Source: Linyphia triangularis
Taxonomy: Eukaryota; Arthropoda; Arachnida; Araneae; Linyphiidae
NCBI GenBank assembly: GCA_963978545.1
Contig: OZ021733.1
Span: 29,263,330-29,327,329 of the forward strand
Direction of reading: 5' to 3'
DNA: 64,000 bases
Each line of letters opens with the position of its first letter. Positions within the stretch are counted from its first letter, which is position 1. Below are positions 47,764-59,829 of this stretch, in pieces. A program made the position numbers and the translations under genes. The notes under the pieces are model-generated. The model saw nothing but the letters and a program-made list of their open reading frames with translations. It ran no database searches and was not told the DNA's origin.

Positions 47764-48808
47764 ATCATAAAACCATAGCTTACGAATTTGCTTTTTATTA
47801 ATTTTTTTAGTTTAATATTTTTTGGTAATTGGATCTAATAGAGATTGATTGAAGTTAACTCTCAAATTTGCAAAACTTCTCTCCGACATTCAGAGGTCAA
47901 AATTACTACAAAAAAATTACAATTGATGCAAACACATGTCAAATGGAAAGTGTGTCTGAGAAAAGTTTCCATACAAAAAATTCAACAATTAAAAGTTGAG
48001 ATCAGAAGTACTGAAAGTCAATATGCAAATCGTTTTGCCTAAATTTTTAATTATAGAGACATTGCCATAGGTCAGTTTAAAAAATTAGTAGAATTAAATA
48101 AAATTCAAACGGAAATGCTTTGAAGTTCAACCGAAAGAGTTTTTCCATTGTCATACTTAAGTTAGGTGGGGAAGTTTTTTAAATAAATATAATAATAAAT
48201 TTATTATTCGTTGACTAATTCTCTTGCCAATTTGCGTCATTTATTAAAAATAAAACCTCCAAATTGGCATGCTTTTTTATTATATATAATCATTGAGACC
48301 TGATATGACTTAATAATATCACATGATGTAGCCTTTAATGACAGTGACTGTCAAAATCCAACTTGTTTTAATATACATAAAAAGAAAACAGACAAAATTT
48401 AATATAAAGTATTAACTTAATCTCTAATAAAGACTAGAGTTTCTTTTAAAGTTACATTAATTTTTTTCTGCTATCGACTTTTTACTGCTGCATTGTATGT
48501 GCATTTAGTTTTTTGAAATACAAGTGAAAAAAACAGTAGAGAAAAAAAGTTTTATTCTATTTTTATTATTATATCTGATTATAAGAGCAAATTTGTAGTG
48601 ATTTTGTAATAAGTGCACTATTTTTATGATAGCATAAGTAAATAAAGGAATTTATTAAAAATTATGAGTTCCAACTTTGCTTATTAAACATTATGGAAAA
48701 CATCTATGTATTTTTTAGGTTAATGTTCTATAAACGCTACTATAAATGCAAATATCTGTTGTTTAACAGCTTAAGTAAAAATTAAACTTTTATATTATAT
48801 TAAAATAC
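47764..48808. other. No supported gene
   Basis: AT-rich; the 65-codon frame at 47845-48042 has no domain. Confidence 0.4.
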
Positions 48809-49290
48809 ATTGAAGCATTCAAATTTTTACTACATATATGAAAATTTAATAAAAATTATCCACTAATTTAAGAATGATTTTAATGTCTTTTGCTTATATC
48901 ATCACAACTACAATACTTTTTCTAATTAGTCAGTTAATTACGTGATAGAATCGTCCATCGATTATTTGTAACCTTATTTTATGAACATCTTTCAAAAATA
49001 CTTAATGGTTATATACATTTTTATTTATTGAACTTGTTAAGAATAAATCCATTGAAGGCATTCAAATTGTAATTACATACATGAAAGATTAATAAAAATT
49101 ATCTACTAATTTAAAAGTGGTTTCAAAGTCTTTTGCTTTATTTTATCACTACAATACTTTTCTAATTAGTTAATTACATGATAGAATAGTTTCTCAATTA
49201 TTTGATTATCTGTGTCCTTATTTTATGAACATCCTAATTTTGAAAGATACTTGATAGTAATATATATATGTTTTTTATTTATTGAACTTA
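48809..49290. repeat. Tandem duplication, ~240-bp unit, two copies
   Basis: CATTGAAG(G)CATTCAAAT, TTAATAAAAATTATC, TTTTCTAATTAGT, CCTTATTTTATGAACATC and TTTATTTATTGAACTT recur in order, starting at about 48809 and 49050. Confidence 0.85.
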
Positions 49291-50281
49291 TTAAGATAAT
49301 GTTACCATCATTGCTAATGCATGACACCATTGCCAATGAACTTAAATTGCCATAAAAAGAACACTTTTTTTTTTCAAACAAGAAGCTTATATATATGTTA
49401 CCGGCAAAGTGTGAAGTGCTGTTATTGTGCAGAATGCCTATATATTATATGGAATGTCTGTTTCCATTAGGCAAAGTATGAATTATGTGAATTATTATAT
49501 ACTTTACCTAGGAATATTGTATATAATACCTAGGCATTCTATAGAATGACAAATGCTATTTTGGCAAAGTATGAAAACATTACTTTTATTCAGAGCGTTT
49601 GTGATATTGAGCTTGAAACTATATACCAATAAAAATCAGAACTATGTTTTGGTGGCCGTTTGGCCACCAAATATGTGTTTTAAAACACGCATACCTTACT
49701 TTTTTGACTTTTACATGTGTAACATGTTAGTTTGACTAATGTACAAACTAATCGAAAAAAGTGATCTTGTGGGTGATATGCCACAAACGACTGCCTGAAA
49801 TAGGTAGGGGTAATTTTTTAGGTTCAATTGGCCATAAGGCCAACGAAATAGGTCGTGATTTTTCCTTTTAGATCGTGAAGCGCGTGAACATCTTACTTTT
49901 TAGAGAGTACTAGAGTACTAACTAATTAAAAAAAATCGATTTTGGGGGAGATTCCACACTTAAAAGGAAAAAGTACAACCTATTATGTTGGCCTTAAGGT
50001 CAATTAAACCTAATAAAATACCTACCTATTTTGGGCAGTCGCTTATGGCATTTTACTCCCTAAAATCACTTTTTTTAAATCCCTTGATATTGTAAAACTC
50101 TAAAAAGTAAGGTGTACACGCGCTTCGCGACCTATTGCGTTGGATTTACGGTTAACTGAACCTAAAAAACAACTCTACCTATTTTGGGCAGTCGTTTGTG
50201 GCATCTCACCCCCATAATCACTTTTTTTCAATCACTTGACATCATTATAAAACTCTCTAAAAAGTAGGGCGTTTGTGTTAA

Positions 50282-50627
50282 CACATTGACTGCCACGGAA
50301 TTTTGGCACGATTGTAGTCTAAAGAGCCAATTTGATTCAACTTTTAAATGCTTTATGCGGTCTGACAGACCGCAAGTCATTTTTTATGGAATGCTTACAC
50401 CCTCTAAAATATTTCAACTATGACTTTTACATTAATTTTTCCGATACTTTGTTTCTTAAATTTTAAATTGATGTTCACTAATTTATTTGGTGCAGTGTAT
50501 GGACCACTAGTTGCCCTTGTGCCAAAATTATCAAATCACCCAACCACAGTACTAGTCGACGCGTTGATTGGAGAAGAGATTGAACCAGTGGTGTGAGTTG
50601 AATGCAACTCAAATGGCAGTCAACATG
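50282..50627. mobile_element. piggyBac-type MITE, 346 bp
   Basis: TTAA at 50278-50281 and GTAA (one change) at 50628-50631 flank ends CACATTGACTGCCACGG and, reverse-complemented, CATGTTGACTGCCATTTG. A TGCGGTCTGACAGACCGCA hairpin lies near 50355. It encodes no transposase. Confidence 0.6.
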
Positions 50628-50722
50628 GTAAAAGTACCATGCCACGTCGTATTCGAAATGAATTGGAGACATATTTCATACTTTGCCGGTTTCTCGTTTC
50701 TGATCGTTTCATAAATGCCGGC

Positions 50723-50900
50723 GCCGACCAAACGGTATAGTGGTTAGCGTGCTAGTCTCAAGACCGCGAGGTTGCGGGTTCGAGTCCCGTGTTCGGCATG
50801 GATGTTTGTAAATGTATGTTGGCTTGTCTAATGACGAATGTTTCAGCTCATTATAGCCCTCGTGTTGCTGACGGCGCCAGATAATCTGAAAACAACCAAC
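50723..50900 (+). mobile_element. SINE-A, 13-bp target duplication
   Basis: CATAAATGCCGGC (50710-50722) and CATAAATGACGGC (50901-50913) match at 12 of 13 bases. Head, both boxes and tail are complete; the head loop reads TAGTCTCAAGACC instead of TAGCTTCTAGACC. Confidence 0.92.
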
Positions 50901-51166
50901 CATAAATGACGGCATGTTTTTAGGCATTCTTACACAATGCTTAGGCATTCTATAGAGTGCCGGATTTCACACTTTGCCGGAAACATATATAAAAATCGTT
51001 CTTCTGAAAACTGTCTCTGCTTTTGATTGTTTAATAAGATTAAGAATAAAAGAAAGAGTATTGTTTTTCTGTCTCAAATTATTCAAGGTATTTAATATAA
51101 TCTAAACACTTAGTAACTATTGTGTTTTTAGAGCTCATAAGAGCTTAGTTTGCACAACGCGAAACT

Positions 51167-51687
51167 ATTTAATAAACCACTAAGTAGTAACTAAGTAAAA
51201 ATGTAGATACATTTTTAGCTATAATAATTTGATTTGAATATGTATGTGCCATTTTTGTCATACATAAGTTTTCATAGGAATCTCACGAAATATATATATA
51301 TAAAAAAAAAATGAACAAGAATTTTCTGACGGCTGTGTGGCTAGAGCGCTGATTTTACATGCCAAAAGTATTTAATAAACCACTAAGAAGTAACTAAGTA
51401 AAAATGTAGATACAGTTTTAGCTATAAAAATTTGATTTGAATATGTATGTGCAATTTTTGTTATACATAAGTTTTCATAGGAATCTCACGAAATATATAT
51501 ATATATATGAACAAGAATTTTCTGACAGCTGTGTGGCTAGAGCGCTGATTTTACATGCCAAAAGTATTTAATAAGCCACTAAGAAGTAACTAAGTAAAAA
51601 TGTAGATACAGTTTTAGCTATAAAAATTTGATTTGAATATGTATGTGCAATTTTTGTTATACATAAGTTTTCATAGAAATCTCACGA

Positions 51688-51718
<31 letters not shown>

Positions 51719-51895
51719 GAACAAGAATTTTCTGACAGCTGTGTGGCTAGAGCGCTGATTTTACATGCCAAAAGTATTTAATAAGCCCCTAAGAAGTAAC
51801 TAAGTAAAAATGTAGATACAGTTTTAGCTATAAAAATTTGATTTGAATATGTATGTGCAATTTTTGTTATACATAAGTTTTCATAGGAATCTCAC

Positions 51896-51965
<70 letters not shown>

Positions 51966-52222
51966 GAACAAGAATTTTCTGACAGCTGTGTGGCTAGAGC
52001 GCTGATTTTACATGCCAAAAGTATTTAATAAGCCACTAAGAAGTAACTAAGTAAAAATGTAGATACAGTTTTAGCTATAAAAATTTGATTTGTATATGTA
52101 TGTGCTATTTTTGTCATACATAAGTTTTCATAGGAATCTCACGAAATATATATATATATATAAAAAAAATGAACAAGAATTTTCTGACGGCTGTGTGGCT
52201 AGCGCCGCTTGTTTTACATGCC
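51167..52222. repeat. Five-copy tandem array fusing a SINE-B head and a variable AT microsatellite
   Basis: Units start TATTTAATAA(A/G)CCACTAAG at about 51167, 51370, 51565, 51774 and 52021. Each runs through TTTTCATAGGAATCTCACGA, an (AT)n tract and TTCTGACAGCTGTGTGGCTA, GAGCGCTGATTTTACATGCC. The (AT)n length varies from about 10 to 65 bp, which accounts for most spacing differences (about 195-247 bp). Only the last unit continues into a full SINE-B. Confidence 0.93.
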
Positions 52223-52350
52223 AAAAGTGCAGAATTCATATCTTGGGTTTCAGCAAGGATGGTTTTTTTATGTGGTTCAGAATCCACGTTCCTGCATAAT
52301 TAGCTGTTATTGTGCAAAAAATAGGTTGTTGAGCGTATAAACCAAAACCA
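52178..52350 (+). mobile_element. SINE-B with head, source of the array's repeated head
   Basis: Head GACGGCTGTGTGGCTAGCGC, a decayed B-box region, GGTTCAGAATCCACGTT and tail TAGGTTGTTGAGCGTATAAA, then CCAAAACC. It shows what lies 3' of the partial heads in the preceding array. Confidence 0.82.
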
Positions 52351-53633
52351 AAATTACTGTCTGGGAGTTGAGTATTATCAACTGTTCCTTTCGAAATTGA
52401 GACTAGCCTTTATTCCAGGCCTTATAAATTTAGTCGGCAGACAAATTAATTTGAATAAATTAAGTGCTAGAGTGCGCTTGATAAGCTCAACGCAATCTAA
52501 ATAAATACCTTACAAAGGTTTATTTAATGGTTGATAGGGTTACGCGACGATTATATGACCGTGCGCGAGGGTTATATGACCGTAAACTTCTGATCAAATG
52601 CATAAACAGATACGTTAAAACTGTAGAATTGGGTTATTGCGTAAGCCGTTGTCAATAAACACCGTTGGATATGCATCGCAAATATGATTAGCGTTACACA
52701 TCATTTTAACTATCACAGATTATAAAACGGTGAGGTAACATGAGAAGGCAATTTCAGGTTCTCCTTCCATCTGCTATGGATTTAAGATAATTGTAGGGGG
52801 AATATAATTAAAGCTCACCAGTGCCTATCATACTAATGAAATTATGTCAATGAAATTTAATACTAATGGAAACACGGGACAATTATTTCTTAAGAAACAC
52901 ACAAAAAATCTGAATAAAAATTTTCGTAATCAGATGGTAATGAGTGTGTGTGTGTGGAGGAAGGGGGGGGGGGGAGATTGGTCTTTGATGAGTTGAAATG
53001 AAATGAGTATAGTTTCCTAGTGAATAACTGAATTGATAAAACTCATTTAATGAGTTTGATATAAATAAGTTATTTAATGAGATGATAATGGAGACGTATT
53101 TTTAAATTAAGAGAAGAAATTAAAGTAATGAAATACGCAAATTGAAAAATATGGTAATGCATGATTGTAGCTCTAAATCAATTTTTAACAGCAGGAACAT
53201 TTTGTTGTAGCTGTTTACAAATAATTTGTTATAGTACTTTCTCAACTATTTGGGTTTTGTATTTATCATTTTCAGATCTTTAATGTGTATTCAAAGGTGT
53301 TATTTGTAGTATAATAACTCTACAAAATGTAAAAGAATCATAGTAGTATTCTTTTTAGTCAAAAAGATTCTTATTAATGACGTTTTACTTTCAAATTTAA
53401 ATACTTGGATTACATTCGAAAAGGGAAACTGTAACAACAGAATTTCCCAACACACATCATTATATAAAATCATTTTAGATTTTTATAATGTGCCACAATA
53501 TTTTGCTGTTATAGAACAAGATGCCCTTTTAAATTGAATTTTTCGAAAGAAATTTGTTTTTTAAATCTCTAAAAATTTCACGAATCCTATATAAGCCCAC
53601 TTGAGAAAGTGTCATTCAATTATAAAAAGGGTC

Positions 53634-53665
<32 letters not shown>

Positions 53666-53865
53666 GTGAAAGTTAGTCATTTTTATGCAAATTAAACATT
53701 TATGCCACTGAAATCACAGAAAAAATGGCGCTTTATTAAACTATTTTTATCATTTAGAATGTCACCAATGAAATTCTTTACATTCACACATATTTCAACC
53801 AGGTATCTTAATTACATGTTTCTGCAAATTTTAAGCGTTTTTCTTGTTTTGGTAATCCTGCACAA
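52351..53865. other. No supported gene
   Basis: A GT/G-rich run lies at about 52945-52975 and a T-run at about 53639-53665. The rest is AT-rich without features. Confidence 0.4.
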
Positions 53866-54047
53866 ATGGATACAAAATGGTAATGAAATGGATATGGATA
53901 CAAAATGGTAATGAAATGGATATGGATACAAAATGGTAATGAAATAGATATGGATACAAAATGGTAATGAAATGGATATGGATACAAAATGGTAATGAAA
54001 TGGATATGGATACAAAATGGTAATGAAATGGATATGGATACAAAATA
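53866..54047. repeat. 28-bp minisatellite, ~6.5 copies
   Basis: TACAAAATGGTAATGAAATG, followed by GATATGGA, recurs at 53871, 53899, 53927, 53955, 53983, 54011 and 54039. Copies are almost identical. Because 28 is not a multiple of three, translation cycles through all frames, giving repetitive open frames on both strands. Confidence 0.96.
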
Positions 54048-54494
54048 TGGTTGTATTCTTCTGAATGGTTTTCATTTAGTAATTACACTTTTTGATGAAA
54101 TTTTGGTTAACTGTAATTGTAAAGTTTCAATAAAAGGAGACTATGTCCAACCATATCGCTTTTACGAAAACTCTGTTGTAGATGACCAAAAATATCGCAT
54201 ATTCCAATAGCATCTTTTTAAATACTAAATAGATTTAAAATAAAGTTTTTATTTTAAATCTTTTATGTGCATTGCAAATTTTTACTGCAACTTATTTATG
54301 TGATTTTGAACTGAAAAATTCATTCAGTTCCATTAACTACCTTTTTTTAAAAAACCTTTTTAGAAAGCATTGCTATCAACAACTAATCTATCTACCAGGT
54401 TTCATCACGTTATGAGGACAGCAAGTGTGTAAGTAAGCCATCCGAAAACTTTACTCGCAACAAATACATAAGCACAAAACAATGTCGAAGTTAA
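54048..54494. other. No supported gene
   Basis: AT-rich; no feature supported. Confidence 0.4.
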
Positions 54495-54708
54495 CCTTTT
54501 ACGCTCTAGTGGTGCCTCTCAGGCGCCACTTGATTGGATACCGTAACTCGAGAAGACCACTAGGTTTGATGCGGAAATTCGATGCAAGGCCAATGACTGT
54601 GTTTAGTTTCTATGAAGTGGATCTGTAACCACGGACCGAACCAAAAATGCCACGGAACGTCTCTAGTTGCTGGTACCTCCACGCGAAAAAGGCCTCGAGT
54701 GCAAAGGG
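54495..54708. mobile_element. piggyBac-type MITE, 214 bp
   Basis: Perfect TTAA at 54491-54494 and 54709-54712. Ends CCTTTTACGCTCTAG and (reverse complement) CCCTTTGCACTCGAG are typical CC-starting piggyBac-like termini. A GGTGCCTCTCAGGCGCC hairpin lies near the left end (54512-54528). The interior is GC-richer than the surroundings and non-coding. Confidence 0.85.
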
Positions 54709-54879
54709 TTAATATAAAGGATACAATAAGCTATTTTTCCACTGATTCGTTTTGAATTTTTCTCATTAGCTTTTTCAAAGAACTCGCCGACATTTGTCAA
54801 ATACGGACGGAAATTTTGACTTTTTTTTTACAAATTCCACAGTTTCATTAAACTCGATTACTTTTTCCAACTAAAAACA

Positions 54880-55057
54880 TGCCGACTAAACGGTATAGTG
54901 GTTAGCATGCTAGCTTCTAGACCGCGAGGTTGTGGGTTCGAGTCCCGTGTTAGGCATGGGTGTTTGTAAATGTATGTTGGCTTGTCTAATGACGAATGTT
55001 TCGGCGCATTATAGCCCACGTGTTGCTGACGGTGCCAGATAATCTGAAAACAACCAA
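54880..55057 (+). mobile_element. SINE-A, 13-bp target duplication
   Basis: CCAACTAAAAACA flanks it at 54867-54879 and 55058-55070. Head has CCGACTAAACGG; A box, B box (GGGTTCGAGTCCC) and tail are intact. Confidence 0.93.
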
Positions 55058-55070
55058 CCAACTAAAAACA

Positions 55071-55445
55071 CTGCAAAAATAACAATATACGTAGTTTATT
55101 TTATAGCTAAGATTTAAGTTACAGTTTAGTCACTATTAATTGTCACATGCATTAATGTAAGTGGATTCATTGTTAATCCAATTATAGTAAATTTCTGCTT
55201 ATTGGTAAGATAATGCAATTAAATGTTTTACAACATGTGATAGGGACATTTTAACTTCCTGCTTTTTAATTATTCATCATTTTACCAGAATTCTATGTGT
55301 GCCGTATGTTGGAAAAATATTTTGAATGTTCACAACAATTAACATTGTTGCTAGGAGTTAAGTTTTCATTTAACTACAATAACTGAATTAATCGGATTAT
55401 TTATATAAACTGTATTTCATTAATCCGGTTGATAAATTTAAAAAT
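55071..55445. other. Spacer between SINEs
   Basis: AT-rich; nothing supported. Confidence 0.4.
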
Positions 55446-55458
55446 CCAGTATTTTAGG

Positions 55459-55639
55459 TTGGTTGGTTGTATTCAGATTATCTGGCGCCGTCAGCAACAC
55501 GTGGGCTATAATGCGCCGAAACATTTCGTCATTAGACAAGCCAACATACATTTACAAACACCCATGCCAACACGGGACTCGAACCCGCAACCTCGCGGTC
55601 TAGAAGCTAGCACGCTAACCACTATACCGTTTGGTCGGC
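55459..55639 (-). mobile_element. SINE-A, 13-bp target duplication
   Basis: CCAGTATTTTAGG stands at 55446-55458 and 55640-55652. Complete minus-strand copy with intact A and B boxes. Confidence 0.93.
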
Positions 55640-55939
55640 CCAGTATTTTAGGAACAAACATGTTAAAAGAGAGAGCGAAAATTCGTTGATTTTACTACGG
55701 AAACTGTAGGTTTGATTGATTTTTAAAAAACAAATCCTCAAAGTGCTGAAAATTTTCGAGAATGATTTCATCTCAGTCTATACAATACTTGTTAAAAGGT
55801 CTTACAAAGTACAACGTTGTGTTGTGAAAGTTACTGTCGCTAAAACACCGCTTCTCCACAAGATTTATTGTGGTGCATCAGACACAAAATATTAATGGAT
55901 GTGCGACACTGAATTACTAAAATTTTCCTTTGTTAAGGG

Positions 55940-56120
55940 CCGACCAAACGGTATAGTGGTTAGAGTGCTAGCTTCTAGACCGCGAGGTTGCGGGTTTGAA
56001 TACCGTGTTAGGCATGGGTGTTTGTAAATGTATGTTGGCTTGTCTAATGACGAAAGTTTCGGCGCATTATAGCCCTCGTGTTGCTGACGGCGCCAGATAA
56101 TCTGAAAACAACCAACCAAC
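55940..56120 (+). mobile_element. SINE-A copy
   Basis: Complete head (GCCGACCAAACGGTATAGTG), A box changed to TAGTGGTTAGAG, B box to GGGTTTGAATACC, tail CAACCAACCAAC. No target duplication found. Confidence 0.9.
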
Positions 56121-56299
56121 TTTTAATCAGATACCGCTATTTCAGCTAAGAATTGAACCTTCAGTTTCTATAGAAGAACTCTTTCGGTCAATTATGCACT
56201 TACGGTTGAAATTTCTGACTGAATTTTATGTTATTGAAATTTTATCGATATGATCAAATTTATAAATTATATATAAAAAACAGTGCAGTAGTGTAGTCC

Positions 56300-56385
56300 A
56301 TCTTAATGAGCAAGTCATGTCCGTGTAACAACAATAATTTATTTCCAGTGGCAAGATAGGGGAGGGGCGTTACAATTGGCGCGAG
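56300..56385 (+). mobile_element. Possible LTR edge with primer-binding-site-like sequence
   Basis: GGGCGTTACA followed by ATTGGCGCGAGGG resembles the junction of an LTR 3' end (..TTACA) and a TGGCGC-type primer-binding site. The LTR start and any gag/pol are not seen, so it could be chance. Confidence 0.25.
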
Positions 56386-56544
56386 GGAAAATGAGCAAAG
56401 TCTCAAAGTGCGTAAAGAGCCTAGCCGAACAGAAGTCTGGTGCTTTTATAGATTGGAGATGCGCAAAGGAACCGGTTTGTCCCTGTCCAAACAAGATCCA
56501 ACGAGATCAAATGCGTACCTCACCAATTCCGGAAAACACTAGAT

Positions 56545-56702
56545 CTCTGGCCTCGCATACCAAATGTGCCTGGTTCGTATCCCGGGTTAGGCATGGATGT
56601 TCGTTGTGGTTCGGAATCCACGTTAATCTGTAGGTCCCGACCTGATTATTCATCATTGTGCATAAAAATAGGTCGTTGAGCGTACAAATCAACCAACCAA
56701 TT
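56545..56702 (+). mobile_element. SINE-B copy
   Basis: CTGGCCTCGCATACCAAATG, B-box region TGGTTCGTATCCCGG, GGCATGGATGTTCGTTGTGG, GGAATCCACGTTAATCTGTA, tail TAGGTCGTTGAGCGTACAAA and CAACCAACCAA. One of the best-kept copies. Confidence 0.88.
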
Positions 56703-59700
56703 AAACGAAAAGAGAAGTACTAATAGAAATACTTTACATAGATGTTTAAATTAATTTCAGTTTAGGGTTAAGGATTATTCATTGACTTCTGGTCGTAACT
56801 ACCAGTTAAATTTTGGTATGGGAACTGATCTTGATGAGACCTTTAATTTGACATATCGCACAAATCTACTGTTTGTAGTTTTGCCTGACTTCTAACAGAG
56901 ATGGATGGATGAACGGGCATGATCTTTGTATAAACTTCTCATTGCATTAGTGTAGTGTTGTGTAGATGAGAAGAAATGCCTTTTTATAATATTGCTTTTT
57001 TTATTATTTTGCCTTTTTATAATGTTGCCTTTTTGTTATTTTGCCTTTTCATTATTTTATTTATTTTTTGTTTTATGATTTTGATGATGAGGGAAATTTC
57101 CAGTTTCTATGCATCACCCGTTAGTATGGTATGCTGGATGTATAAATTAAAAAATTTCATTGGCTGAAACTTGGTTTGCTTGTTATAATTTGCTTCTTCC
57201 GTGCAAATAGCTTTAAGAGTATTTTTTACTTTTAATTACCCAGATGTTTGAAAGTATGGTAATGTAAGTATTGTTTTCGATCAAAGAATGCTTCGATTTT
57301 TTGCATTTTTACACGTTTTGGAACATCTTTACATAAAAAAAAGTTATATAGAAAAAATGTCTGCCTTCTTTGTGTACGTGGTCATCATAACTCGCGAATG
57401 AATTGACCTACGATGTTCAAATTTAGTGTACGAGTTAGAGGTGACCATGAGTCTTGTCATTAAGGTTTTCGTCCAAATTGCGCATGCGCATAATGTAGCT
57501 GCAATTGAAAAAATTATGTTTTTCAGCAATTGCTAGAAAACGGCTCTAACGATTTGTTTAAAATAGCTGTGGCAATGTATCTGAAGGTATTCTAAACATT
57601 CCCACACGAAACTCCCGTAGAAATGCGATAAAGGTGTAAAAAGTGGAAAAACGAATGTCTTTAACACACAGTTATCTTCCCCTCTCCCATCAATAACTAA
57701 GAACTGTTTCGATTTTGTTTCCATTTGCAAGAAAGGATAATGTAAGAATTATCGATAAGTGGGGGTATCACCAAATTCGCCATTTTGGCGTTTTTTTTTC
57801 TTTTCTTTGAATCATGTAAAAGTATTACCAGAAATATCACCAAACTGGCTATTTTTATTTAAATGAATCAAAATATGAAACGTTAAATAACACCACGTCA
57901 AATTTGAATGCAATGTCTAGTATCATAGTGTAGTAGAAAGTTGTACGATGTTCCACACCCCTAATTTTAAATAAAAAAATATATTTTTCTAGGTTATTTT
58001 CAGCACCACGGAACTTTAACTTTCTTAAACTTTAAGCCCACTCTTTACATAGTTTATCCCCCAACATCGCACTATTGTATTTCTATGTGTTAGTCAGAAA
58101 AAAGTATCACATAGCAGTTTAACGAGATCGAGAACTGCAAGATCCATTAGATCACAAAAGAAATTTTGTTATCCTAAAGAGAAGTACGCTAAAAATTTTA
58201 CCATTGCCAGAGGCAGTTTCAGTAAAGTAAATTTCGTATACAATGAATTATGTTTTCATGGAGTTTTAGGCGGTTCAAAGTCACTTTAAGAAAGGGATCT
58301 TTGAAAGCTTATTTAGTTTGCGACGGGATGTCTTCTTCTAAAAATCTAAACTGTTGCTTTTTATTGCTCCAGGGTTCTAGGCGATGTTATTTTAAATATA
58401 TAAAATATTTCAAGTGATAGTGTTCTGCTTAAACCATGATCAGTTTTAAGTGATATCAAATATATTTCTAAAACAAATGTCATTCTCTCTTTTTATCCAT
58501 GCTTTCACACATAGAAAATAAATTGAGTGCTTATCAAACATGATATATTTGCTTAAAAATTATCTCTCCCTTATATTGTTGATATTTAAATAAAAGTTCA
58601 TATATATTTTTATATCTATGACTTTTATATTTTAAAAACTGTACAATAATAAGGACGAATTTAATGCTATAGTTGATAATTTCCCATATGAATAACATTC
58701 TTTTCCTAATTACTCAGCAATGACACACAGGAATTCACTAATTCGATACCTAAAATTCTGAGAAAATACACTGTGGATTAAAGGAATATAAGTTCTTCGT
58801 TAATAACTGTTTTGTTAATCGGCTTAAACTAGTAAAATTCTTATCAAAGAGATATCTTTAAGTATCTTAATAGCAAATAAAACGACACAGTCGCGAAACT
58901 AATTAAGTACACTCTCAGAAATTGTATCCGAATATAAATTCAAAATGACTGTAAAATTCGGTACTAAAAGGTTTCTTTTACTTTCAAATTCCATGAACTA
59001 AAATTAAATGCTATCGCATAATAATTCATCGTTTTAAATTAAGTAACCAATTTGGAACGTGGAAAATAAGCATATGTTGATTCTAGAAAAAGTAAAAATT
59101 TAAAACTCATACAAAAAAAAAGTAATAAGTTTTAAATTTTATATCTCATGACTAGAAGAAAGTTTTGAATAGAAAACTAAATGAAACTTTAACAGTTACG
59201 TAGTTTTTTTTCTTCTTCTAGCTGTTTACAATAAACAAATAAGAAGCACTCTTTCTAATCTAGATTTGATTTATTTATGAACTGCATTTACATTATTTGA
59301 TTGTAAGAGTTTTACATCAAATATTTTGCTTATAACAATACAGTTAATTAGGCAATTTCGCATTCATTTCCGACATTTCCCCGAATATAATTATTTGGAT
59401 TTAATCAGCATTTGGGATGTAATTGGATGTTCACTGAGCTATATATATTTTCCTAGTACTTATAATATTATATATTCGTGATTCAAGCACCAATAATTAA
59501 GTATTATAATATAGCTATGATAATAAAGTTATATTTTAACTTCTTCACTACAAGTAGTGAGAAGCTTATTCAAAGGTTTTGCTCGTCTGAGTTCCACATT
59601 CTCAAACAATGCTATAAATCCTACAAGCATGTGCGATATGTAAAATAAAATGTCTAGCCGAGACTAGTTCCCATGCCAAAATTTAATCGGAAGTAACGGA

Positions 59701-59829
59701 AATAGAAATCTGAAGTCAATTTGCAGTTCGTTGAGGTGGAAACATTGGAAATTGGCAAATTCGGTGAACATATCAATTTTTGACTTTTTCCTCTAAATAA
59801 ATCTCGAGCTTAGTAAATTTAAAATGGTA
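56703..59829. other. 3.1-kb gene-poor stretch
   Basis: TGCCTTTTTATAATATTGC-type words repeat loosely at about 56975-57060. A hairpin CTTCTTCACTAC-AA-GTAGTGAGAAG lies near 59540-59565. Short frames at 56976-57167, 57344-57529 and 57533-57730 show no domain. Confidence 0.35.

Larger units (their letters stand above)
49381..51004. mobile_element. DNA element with CCGGCAAAGTGTGAA ends and repeated subterminal motif
   Basis: The left end AGAAGCTTATATATATGTTA continues CCGGCAAAGTGTGAA; the right end reverse-complements to AGAAGAACGATTTTTATATA, TGTTTCCGGCAAAGTGTGAA. GGCAAAGTATGAA recurs at about 49483 and 49563 on the plus strand and near 50680 on the minus strand. The interior has TACCTATTTTGGGCAGTCG blocks twice direct (50021, 50178) and once inverted (49771-49810). 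A piggyBac-type MITE (50282) and a SINE-A (50723) are nested inside. No transposase is seen. Confidence 0.65.

Noticed and set aside
53812..54075. Repetitive 70-87-codon minus-strand frames
   Set aside because: Produced by the 28-bp minisatellite; no start context or domain.
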